This document shows positions 1 through 5,811 of a DNA stretch of 8,797 bases, in pieces; within the stretch, counting starts at the first letter, position 1, and each line of letters opens with the position of its first letter. Origin of the DNA: RGIG5299 sp045542315 (GTDB taxonomy: Bacteria; Bacillota; Clostridia; Oscillospirales; RGIG5299); the NCBI GenBank assembly GCA_045542315.1, contig JAZQKU010000034.1:1-8797 (forward strand), written 5' to 3'. The notes under the pieces are model-generated. The model did no database searches and was not told the origin of the DNA. It was given only the letters and a program-made list of their open reading frames with translations. Made by a program: the position numbers and the translations under genes.

Positions 1-50
1 GATACTCCGCTAAGAGTATCACGCCTATCAGAGCGGGTTCTTTTTTATTT
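1..50 (+). terminator. Putative terminator or 3' end of an upstream transcript
   Basis: A perfect 7-bp inverted repeat, GATACTC (1-7) and GAGTATC (14-20), encloses a 6-nt loop. A second possible pairing joins CCGCT (7-11) with AGCGG (32-36), and this 3' arm is followed directly by a T-rich run (38-50). The two pairings share bases and cannot form together. The GAGCGGG arm may also pair with sequence lying before the window. The simplest reading is the tail of an upstream transcript with a rho-independent terminator. No RNA family was recognised, and the left edge cuts the element. Confidence 0.4.
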
Positions 51-190
51 TACTATGTTATTTATTATATCTTGTGATATATAGGGCGATAACATTTTGG
101 TTCTTCTCAAACCGACTTATATAATTTAAAATATTATATGTGATAGTATGCGTATAATTTTTTATATACCGAAAAGGAAAAAAAGGAAAC
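51..190. other. AT-rich non-coding leader region
   Basis: No coding frame is supported here. The stretch holds the candidate promoter, a 7-bp inverted repeat ATATAAT (119-125) / ATTATAT (133-139) with a 7-bp spacer overlapping the -10 box, and a direct repeat TGTGATA at 73-79 and 139-145. Either repeat could be a regulator site, but neither matches a complete operator I recognise. TTGTGA (72-77) resembles one half of a Rex-type site, yet the opposite half is absent. Confidence 0.4.
97..125 (+). promoter_or_regulatory. Candidate sigma-70-type promoter for the hyd operon
   Basis: A perfect TATAAT -10 box (120-125) lies 17 bp downstream of TTGGTT (97-102), which matches only the first three bases of the TTGACA -35 consensus. 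It sits about 80 bp before the first start codon, in a non-coding AT-rich stretch just where an operon promoter is expected. A second TATAAT (153-158) has no convincing -35 box at the right distance. AT-rich DNA produces such boxes by chance, so the assignment is tentative. Confidence 0.35.
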
Positions 191-195
191 GGAGG
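191..195 (+). promoter_or_regulatory. Ribosome binding site deciding a GTG start
   Basis: GGAGG lies 10 nt before the GTG codon at 206. It is the reason for choosing this non-ATG start, the only one in the operon. The next in-frame ATG codons lie well inside the conserved fold and would remove the N-lobe. Confidence 0.75.
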
Positions 196-205
196 TCGCA
201 AAACG

Positions 206-946
206 GTGAAGGTTGACCGAATCGTTGCGGTTTTAAACGATAAAATAGTTTATAAAAACGGAAACAGTTGCATAAAGACCTTCGGAAGGGACTATCCGAA
301 GAAAAAGGTCATCGAAGAGGCGCTTTGCTATGCAAAGGCAGAGGAGATATTTCAGAATACCCCGATTCTGGAGGGCGTTTCGAGGCAGGGCGGAAAATGG
401 GCGATAACCTATGAGTTTATAAAGGGTAAAACGCTTCGGCAGATGATTTCGGAAAACCCCGAAAAAACGGAGGAGCTTCTTCAAGGATTCGTTTCCGTTC
501 AGATCGAAATACATAAAAAAAGCGGTCATTCCTTTAAGAGCATGAAAGCGGAAATGAGCGAAAATATTTTGAATTGCAGGCTTGACGCCGAAAAGAAATA
601 CGCTCTTCACAGCATGCTTGAAAGGATGGAGATGCGCTCTCTTGTATGTCACGGAAGCTTTACTCCCGAAAAGGTGATAGCGGGCGAAGGCGGAAACTTT
701 GTAACCGGCTGGAGCAGAACTCTTTGCGGCGAGCCCCTTGCCGATGCGGCACTTACCTATTTGCTTTTCAAATTAAAGGGTGAGCACACCGCAGCAAAGG
801 AATATCTCGAGATTTATTGCAAAATGAGTAATTCGTCAAAGGAAGAGATCATCAGGTGGATACCGCTTGCGGCGGCATCGCGCTCCGTTTATGAAAAGGA
901 AACGGCGCGAAACGAGCTTCTTTCCTGGACCAACGTTGTGGATTGA
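206..946 (+). CDS. APH-fold phosphotransferase-like protein, probable pseudokinase
   Basis: This 246-residue protein resembles the aminoglycoside/choline phosphotransferase (APH) family of small-molecule kinases. The N-lobe shows a likely ATP-contacting lysine (K24, in CIKTF), a helix-C glutamate (E38) and a hinge-like segment at 69-78 (YEFIKGKTLR). In the C-lobe the family's catalytic loop HGDFHPGN reads HGSFTPEK (149-156), so the catalytic Asp is Ser151 and the metal-binding Asn is Lys156. The metal-binding Asp of the usual IDW motif is Gly168 (VTGW). The following GxPLAD element (175-180) is intact, which supports the alignment. The reading frame is open and full length with no frameshift. 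Ordinary phosphotransfer is therefore unlikely; a binding, scaffold or regulatory role is inferred. It starts with GTG and ends 6 nt before the next gene, as the first gene of a hydrogenase operon. The fold assignment is by motif only. Confidence 0.72.
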   Translation: MKVDRIVAVLNDKIVYKNGNSCIKTFGRDYPKKKVIEEALCYAKAEEIFQNTPILEGVSRQGGKWAITYEFIKGKTLRQMISENPEKTEELLQGFVSVQIEIHKKSGHSFKSMKAEMSENILNCRLDAEKKYALHSMLERMEMRSLVCHGSFTPEKVIAGEGGNFVTGWSRTLCGEPLADAALTYLLFKLKGEHTAAKEYLEIYCKMSNSSKEEIIRWIPLAAASRSVYEKETARNELLSWTNVVD

Positions 947-952
947 GGTGAC

Positions 953-1195
953 ATGATTTTGAATATCACGGTTTGCATCGGCAGCTCATGCCATATAAAA
1001 GGGGCAAGAGAGGTCGTGGAAAAGCTTCAGGATCTGATTTCGGAAAACGGTCTTGAGGATAAAATAGAGCTTCAGGGCTCCCTTTGCACGGGAAACTGCA
1101 GGCTCGGAGTTGCGGTCACGGTTGACGGCAAGGTGTTTTCGGTAACCCCCGAGGGCGTTTTTGAATTTTTTAACGAAAACGTTTTAAACAAGTGA
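953..1195 (+). CDS. Small thioredoxin-like [2Fe-2S] ferredoxin (copy 1)
   Basis: An 80-residue single-domain protein of the thioredoxin-fold (NuoE C-terminal-like) [2Fe-2S] ferredoxin family. The four cluster ligands are C8 and C13 (CIGSSC) and C45 and C49 (CTGNC), the usual C-x4-C ... C-x3-C arrangement. It has no signal peptide or membrane segment, so it is cytoplasmic. It probably carries one electron to or from the hydrogenase encoded next to it, or acts as an accessory subunit; the partner is inferred from position only. The ribosome binding site GAGGTGA (945-951) overlaps the stop codon of the preceding gene, which suggests coupled translation. It resembles the ferredoxin at 5551-5796 closely, including the ENVLNK/QNVLNK tail. 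Confidence 0.88.
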   Translation: MILNITVCIGSSCHIKGAREVVEKLQDLISENGLEDKIELQGSLCTGNCRLGVAVTVDGKVFSVTPEGVFEFFNENVLNK

Positions 1196-1229
1196 AAAAC
1201 AAAAAGTTTTAAAGATAAAGGAGTAAACT

Positions 1230-1712
1230 ATGATTAACATTGATTTTTCAAAGGTTGAAGCTATTTTGGAGAAAAACGGCTTTAAGGAACAGAATATCAT
1301 CTCCATTTTGCAGGAGATCCAGGAAGAATTTCATTATCTTCCCAAAGAGGTTTTCCCCTATCTTGCAAAGCAGCTTAAGTTGAGCGAGGCAAGAATCTAC
1401 AGCATTGCAACCTTTTATGAGAATTTCTCTCTTGAACCCAAGGGCAAATACGTTATCAAGATCTGCGACGGCACCGCTTGCCACGTAAGAAAGTCCATTC
1501 CGATTCTTGAAAAGTTAAGAAGCGAGCTCGGACTTTCCGATAAAAAGAAGACCACCGACGATTTGAATTTCACTCTTGAAACGGTATCCTGCCTCGGCGC
1601 TTGCGGTCTTGCTCCCGTTTTAACGGTAAACGACGTTGTTTACCCCGAAATGACGCCCGACAAAGCGGTTGCGCTTTTAAACACTCTTAAGGAGGAAATA
1701 AAGAATGCTTAA
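1230..1712 (+). CDS. hydC: [FeFe]-hydrogenase HydC subunit, NuoE-like
   Basis: The NuoE-like (24-kDa type) subunit of a trimeric HydABC hydrogenase, 160 residues, a normal length for the family. A helical N-terminal part (about 1-70, with the family motif ATFYENFSLEPKGKY around 60-74) is followed by a thioredoxin-like domain with one [2Fe-2S] cluster bound by C79 and C84 (CDGTAC) and C121 and C125 (CLGAC). In the complex it sits beside HydB and takes part in electron transfer near the flavin. The start is supported by AAAGGAG (1217-1223). It shares 8 nt with hydB, which implies translational coupling. The 34-nt gap before it is the largest in the operon. A separate NADH-dependent oxidoreductase subunit would look similar, but hydB and hydA follow directly. 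Confidence 0.93.
   Translation: MINIDFSKVEAILEKNGFKEQNIISILQEIQEEFHYLPKEVFPYLAKQLKLSEARIYSIATFYENFSLEPKGKYVIKICDGTACHVRKSIPILEKLRSELGLSDKKKTTDDLNFTLETVSCLGACGLAPVLTVNDVVYPEMTPDKAVALLNTLKEEIKNA
1691..1695 (+). promoter_or_regulatory. hydB ribosome binding site inside the end of hydC
   Basis: GGAGG lies 9 nt before the hydB ATG (1705), within the last codons of hydC. Together with the 8-nt gene overlap (ATGCTTAA) it argues for coupled translation of the two subunits and fixes the hydB start. Confidence 0.8.
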
Positions 1713-3579
1713 AAACAGAGAAGAGCTCAAGGCATACAGAGAAGCCGCTCAAAAGGCTTATGCGGCCGAAGAAAAAAAGATTATCGTTTGCGCAGGTACA
1801 GGCTGTGTAGCGAGTGGCTCGCTCGGAATTTACGATAAAATAAAGACACTTATCGAGGAAAAGGGGCTTAACGTTTCCGTTGAGCTTATGAAGGATCCTC
1901 ACAGCCCCGACGTAGGCTTGAAAAAGAGCGGCTGTCACGGCTTCTGCGAAATGGGTCCCCTTCTTCGCATCGAGCCCGAGGGCTGGCTCTACACGAAGGT
2001 CAAGGCCGAAGACTGCGAGGAGATAGTTGAAAAGACCGTTATCGGCGGCGAATGCATTGAAAGACTCGTTTACAAAAGAGACGGAAAGATATACAAGGAG
2101 CAGTCGGAGATCCCCTTCTATCAGCAGCAGACCCGTGTGGTTCTGGAGCATTGCGGAAAGATAAACGCCGACTCCATTGCGGAATACATAGCGATCGGCG
2201 GATACGAGGCGTTTGAAAAGGCGCTCTTCGATATGACGCAGGACGATATCGTTTCGGAGGTCTCCAAGGCAGAGCTTCGCGGCAGAGGCGGCGGCGGCTT
2301 CCCCGCAGGAAAGAAGTGGGAGCAGGTAAAGCGTCAGAAGGAGCCCGTTAAATACGTCGTATGTAACGGTGACGAGGGCGACCCCGGCGCATTTATGGAC
2401 CGAAGCATTATGGAGGGCGACCCCCACAGAATGCTTGAGGGTATGCTTATCGCGGCGGTTGCCTGCGGAGCATCGGAGGGATACATCTACGTTCGTGCCG
2501 AATATCCTCTTGCGGTTAAAAGACTTCAGAATGCTATTGCGCAGGCAGAGGAGCTCGGTCTTATGGGCGAGAATATCCTCGGTACCGGCTTTAATTTCAA
2601 AATGCATATAAACCGCGGCGCAGGCGCATTCGTTTGCGGAGAGGGCAGTGCTCTTACCGCTTCCATCGAGGGAAAGAGAGGCTTCCCCAGAGTTAAGCCT
2701 CCCCGTACCGTTGAACAGGGACTTTTTGATAAGCCCACCTGCTTAAACAACGTTGAAACCTATGCAAACGTAGCACAGATAATCATCAAGGGAGCCGATT
2801 GGTTTACCGGCATCGGAACAGAGAAGAGCCCCGGCACCAAGGCGTTTGCTCTTACCGGAAACATCAGAAACACAGGTCTTATCGAGGTTCCCATGGGAAC
2901 TACCCTCCGAAAGATTATCTTCGATATCGGCGGCGGCATGAGAGGCGACGGCGAGTTCAAGGCCGTTCAGATAGGCGGTCCCTCGGGCGCTTGTCTTACC
3001 AAAGAGCATCTTGATCTTCCCCTTGACTTTGACACCTTGAAGAAGGTTGGCGCAATGATCGGCTCGGGCGGCTTGGTTGTTATGGATTCAAATACCTGTA
3101 TGGTTGAGGTTGCCCGCTTCTTTATGAACTTTACCCAGAACGAATCATGCGGTAAATGCGTTCCCTGCCGTGAGGGCACCAAGAGAATGCTTGAGATCCT
3201 TGAGAGGATCGTTGCAGGCAAGGGTGAGGACGGCGACATTGAGCTTTTGCTTGAGCTTGCAGACACTATTTCGGCAACCGCACTCTGCGGCCTCGGAAAG
3301 TCCGCTCCCTCTCCCGTAGTAAGCACCATAAAGAATTTCAGAGATGAATACGAGGCACATATCTACGAGAAGCGTTGTCCCGCGGGAGCCTGTCAGAAGC
3401 TTAAGAGAATCGTTATCGATCCCGAGCTTTGTAAGGGCTGCAGCAAATGCTCACGCATCTGCCCCGTCGGCGCGATCAGCGGAAAGATCAAGGAGCCCTT
3501 TACCATCGATCTCAACAAATGCATCCGTTGCGGCAGCTGTATTGACGCTTGCGCGTTTAAAGCTATTAAGGAGAACTGA
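1705..3579 (+). CDS. hydB: [FeFe]-hydrogenase HydB subunit, NuoF-like flavoprotein
   Basis: The NADH- and FMN-binding subunit of the trimeric hydrogenase, 624 residues, the full length of bifurcating HydB/HndC. Domains in order: an N-terminal thioredoxin-like [2Fe-2S] domain (C29, C34, C77, C81); the NuoF FMN/NAD domain with the glycine-rich RGRGGGGFPAGKKW segment (192-205) and NGDEGDPGAFMDR (221-233); an SLBB domain (about 378-430); the NuoF [4Fe-4S] domain with C482, C485, C488 (SCGKCVPCR) and C528; and a C-terminal extension with two [4Fe-4S] ferredoxin motifs, C576/C579/C582/C586 and C606/C609/C612/C616. Between the last two parts, C558 and C563 (CPAGAC) lie where related enzymes have a hinge that may bind zinc. 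The FMN is the NAD(H) reaction site and, in characterised homologues, the likely point of bifurcation. The next gene starts 2 nt later. The NADH rather than NADPH preference is from family knowledge. Confidence 0.95.
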   Translation: MLKNREELKAYREAAQKAYAAEEKKIIVCAGTGCVASGSLGIYDKIKTLIEEKGLNVSVELMKDPHSPDVGLKKSGCHGFCEMGPLLRIEPEGWLYTKVKAEDCEEIVEKTVIGGECIERLVYKRDGKIYKEQSEIPFYQQQTRVVLEHCGKINADSIAEYIAIGGYEAFEKALFDMTQDDIVSEVSKAELRGRGGGGFPAGKKWEQVKRQKEPVKYVVCNGDEGDPGAFMDRSIMEGDPHRMLEGMLIAAVACGASEGYIYVRAEYPLAVKRLQNAIAQAEELGLMGENILGTGFNFKMHINRGAGAFVCGEGSALTASIEGKRGFPRVKPPRTVEQGLFDKPTCLNNVETYANVAQIIIKGADWFTGIGTEKSPGTKAFALTGNIRNTGLIEVPMGTTLRKIIFDIGGGMRGDGEFKAVQIGGPSGACLTKEHLDLPLDFDTLKKVGAMIGSGGLVVMDSNTCMVEVARFFMNFTQNESCGKCVPCREGTKRMLEILERIVAGKGEDGDIELLLELADTISATALCGLGKSAPSPVVSTIKNFRDEYEAHIYEKRCPAGACQKLKRIVIDPELCKGCSKCSRICPVGAISGKIKEPFTIDLNKCIRCGSCIDACAFKAIKEN

Positions 3580-3581
3580 AG

Positions 3582-5279
3582 ATGAACGAAAAGAAATATA
3601 TGACTATCGACGGTATTCCCGTTGAAATAGAAGGCGAAAAGAATATTCTGGAGCTTTGCCGTAAGATCGGTATCAAAATGCCCACCTTCTGTTATCATTC
3701 CGACCTTTCCGTTTACGGTGCATGCCGTATGTGTATGGTTGAGAATGAAAGAGGCGGTCTTGATGCGGCTTGCTCAACTCCTCCCAGAGCGGGAATGAAG
3801 GTAAGAACCAACACCGAGCGTCTTCGCAGATACAGAAAAAACATATTGGAGCTTTTGCTTGCAAACCATTGCCGCGACTGCACCGTTTGCGAAAATAACA
3901 ACAAGTGTAAGCTTCAGGATCTTGCAATGCGCTTCAATATTGAAGGCGTCCGCTTCCCCAACCGTGCGGTTTCAACCAAGGGAGAGGATACCTCATCGCC
4001 CTGCATTTCGAGAGATGCGGGCAAATGCATTCTCTGCGGCGACTGCGTAAGAGTATGTAACGAGATACAGAAGGTCGGCGCTATCGACTTTGCCCACCGC
4101 GGCGCAAATATGACGATAAGCACCGCATTCAATAAGCCCCTTGCCGAGTCGCCCTGCGTTGGCTGCGGTCAGTGTGCAGTGGTTTGCCCCACCGGCGCTA
4201 TCGTTGTAAACAACAGCATCGACAAGGTATGGAAGGCAATAGACAATCCCGATCTCAAAACCACCGTTCAGATAGCTCCCGCTGTAAGAGTTGCGCTCGG
4301 TAAAGAGCTTAATATCGGCGACGGAACCAACGTTATCGGAAAGATAGTTGCGGCACTCCGCCGTATGGGCTTCGATGAGGTTTACGACACCACCCTCGGC
4401 GCCGACCTCACCGTTTTAGAGGAGAGTGAGGAGTTCCTTACCCGCATAGAAGAGGAAAAGGATCTTCCCCTTATCACCTCCTGCTGCCCCGGTTGGGTTC
4501 AGTTCTGCGAGAAAAAGCACCCCGAATTCTTAAAGAACGTTTCAACCTGCCGCTCGCCTATGCAGATGATGGCATCTATTTTGAAGGATCAGAGCGAAAA
4601 ATCCTCGAGAAAGATGTTCCACGTTGCGGTAATGCCCTGCACAGGCAAGAAATTCGAGGCTGAAAGAGAAGATTTCAAGGTAAACGGCAATCCCAACGTT
4701 GACGCCGTTATCACCACCCAGGAGCTTATCGTAATGATAAAGGAATCGGGCATAATGTTCGATCAGCTCGAGCCCGAGGCAGTTGATATGCCTCTCGGAA
4801 CCATCTCCGGCGCAGGCGTGATCTTCGGCGTGACCGGCGGTGTAACCGAGGCGGTCCTTCGCCGCGTTTCCTCCAACAAGAGCAGATACGCTCTTTTAGA
4901 GGTTGCAAATGCAGGCCAGCGCGGAAATAAGGATATTAAGGAATTTACCGTCCCATACGGCGAAAAAGAGCTTAAGATCGCGGTTGTAAGCGGTCTCGGA
5001 AACGCCGAAACGGTTTTGGAAAGAGTCAAGGCGGGCGAGCATTTCGACTTTATTGAGGTTATGGCATGTCCCGGCGGCTGCGTAAACGGCGGCGGTCAGC
5101 CTTACGCAAGCAAGGAAGATTGCGAAAACAGATCGAAGGGCCTTTACGAGTCCGACAGATTGCTCAGTATCCGTCGATCTGAGGAAAACCCCTTAATGAC
5201 ATCTCTTTATAAGGAAATAATCAAAGGAAAAGCGCACGAACTGTTACACGTCGATTATACGAAGGGTAAGGTAGAATAA
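3582..5279 (+). CDS. hydA: Catalytic [FeFe] hydrogenase, HydA subunit of HydABC
   Basis: The H2-producing/oxidising subunit, 565 residues. Domains in order: plant-type [2Fe-2S] (C37, C48, C51, C64); a His-Cys [4Fe-4S] site (H96, C100, C103, C109); two [4Fe-4S] clusters (C149/C152/C155/C159 and C192/C195/C198/C202); and the H-cluster domain with all three motifs, TSCCPGW (299-305), MPCTGKKFE (351-359) and the segment MACPGGCVNGGGQP (494-507). C302, C353, C496 and C500 should bind the H-cluster, and C301 is the proton-transfer cysteine. The C-terminal part (about 510-560, ending in HELLHVDY) matches the small-subunit domain fused in monomeric forms. All catalytic residues are present, so an active group A enzyme is expected; the hydC-hydB-hydA order indicates the trimeric, electron-bifurcating type (A3). 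The start is set by AAGGAG (3568-3573); Met7 has no such site. It has no signal peptide, so the enzyme is cytoplasmic. The maturases are not in the window. Confidence 0.95.
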   Translation: MNEKKYMTIDGIPVEIEGEKNILELCRKIGIKMPTFCYHSDLSVYGACRMCMVENERGGLDAACSTPPRAGMKVRTNTERLRRYRKNILELLLANHCRDCTVCENNNKCKLQDLAMRFNIEGVRFPNRAVSTKGEDTSSPCISRDAGKCILCGDCVRVCNEIQKVGAIDFAHRGANMTISTAFNKPLAESPCVGCGQCAVVCPTGAIVVNNSIDKVWKAIDNPDLKTTVQIAPAVRVALGKELNIGDGTNVIGKIVAALRRMGFDEVYDTTLGADLTVLEESEEFLTRIEEEKDLPLITSCCPGWVQFCEKKHPEFLKNVSTCRSPMQMMASILKDQSEKSSRKMFHVAVMPCTGKKFEAEREDFKVNGNPNVDAVITTQELIVMIKESGIMFDQLEPEAVDMPLGTISGAGVIFGVTGGVTEAVLRRVSSNKSRYALLEVANAGQRGNKDIKEFTVPYGEKELKIAVVSGLGNAETVLERVKAGEHFDFIEVMACPGGCVNGGGQPYASKEDCENRSKGLYESDRLLSIRRSEENPLMTSLYKEIIKGKAHELLHVDYTKGKVE

Positions 5280-5280
5280 A

Positions 5281-5529
5281 ATGATTAATGTAAGAGTATG
5301 CATAGGCACCTCATGTCATTTAAACGGCGCAAACAACGTTGTTGCTGATTTTCAGCATCTCATAGAGAAATACGATCTTCACGAAAAGGTTGAGCTTTCC
5401 GCTGCCTTTTGTATGCAGCACTGCTCCAAAAACGGAGTTTCGGTAATTGCCGACGGTGAAAAATACTGCGTAAAGGCAGAGGAAGCAAGAAAGTTCTTTA
5501 AGGAAACCATTTTACCCATGGTAAAATAA
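5281..5529 (+). CDS. Small thioredoxin-like [2Fe-2S] ferredoxin (copy 2, divergent)
   Basis: An 82-residue thioredoxin-fold ferredoxin with ligands C7 and C12 (CIGTSC) and C44 and C48 (CMQHC). The second pair lacks the glycine normally found two residues after the third Cys (CTGNC and CIGKC in the two paralogues here) and has a histidine next to the fourth ligand. An extra cysteine, C63, is present. These changes could shift the redox potential or the cluster ligation, but this is inference. It begins 1 nt after the hydA stop codon; the ribosome binding site is only a weak AAGG (5268-5271), so translation may depend on coupling to hydA. It is cytoplasmic, with no signal peptide. The partner is unknown; proximity suggests hydrogenase or HydS. 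Confidence 0.85.
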   Translation: MINVRVCIGTSCHLNGANNVVADFQHLIEKYDLHEKVELSAAFCMQHCSKNGVSVIADGEKYCVKAEEARKFFKETILPMVK

Positions 5530-5550
5530 TTTCCGAAACAGGAGATAAAA

Positions 5551-5796
5551 ATGATAATTCAGGTTTGTGTGGGAAGCTCGTGTCATTTAAAGGGCTCCGA
5601 GGAGATAGTGCGTTTGCTTCAGAAGGCAATAGAGGATCACCGTCTTGAAGGAGAGATAACCCTTGCGGGAAGCTTTTGTATTGGCAAATGCAACCGTACG
5701 GGAGTGACCGTTACGGTCGATGATGAAATACACGTAGGAATTACGAGCGAGAATTTCAGAGAATTTTTTACTCAAAACGTTCTGAACAAGCTTTGA
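5551..5796 (+). CDS. Small thioredoxin-like [2Fe-2S] ferredoxin (copy 3)
   Basis: An 81-residue thioredoxin-fold ferredoxin with cluster ligands C6 and C11 (CVGSSC) and C43 and C47 (CIGKC). It has its own good ribosome binding site (GGAG, 5541-5544) and lies 15 nt before hydS. It is closer to copy 1 (953-1195) than to its neighbour copy 2: the CxGSSCHxKG block, the CxGxC pair, the VTVD strand and the NVLNK tail are shared. An electron-transfer role between HydABC, HydS and another partner is inferred from position. Confidence 0.87.
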   Translation: MIIQVCVGSSCHLKGSEEIVRLLQKAIEDHRLEGEITLAGSFCIGKCNRTGVTVTVDDEIHVGITSENFREFFTQNVLNKL

Positions 5797-5811
5797 AAGG
5801 AATAGATCTCA

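Noticed and set aside
72..94. Possible Rex operator (TTGTGA ... AACA)
   Set aside because: Only one half site resembles the consensus; the opposing half is missing and the spacing to ATAACA is too long for the usual palindrome.
206..946. Aminoglycoside resistance kinase
   Set aside because: The catalytic Asp and both metal-binding residues are replaced, and the gene is embedded in a hydrogenase operon.
1687..2607. Long antisense open frame (306 codons) opposite hydC/hydB
   Set aside because: It lies entirely opposite a well-supported NuoF-like gene, encodes no recognisable motif, and is explained by codon bias of the sense strand.
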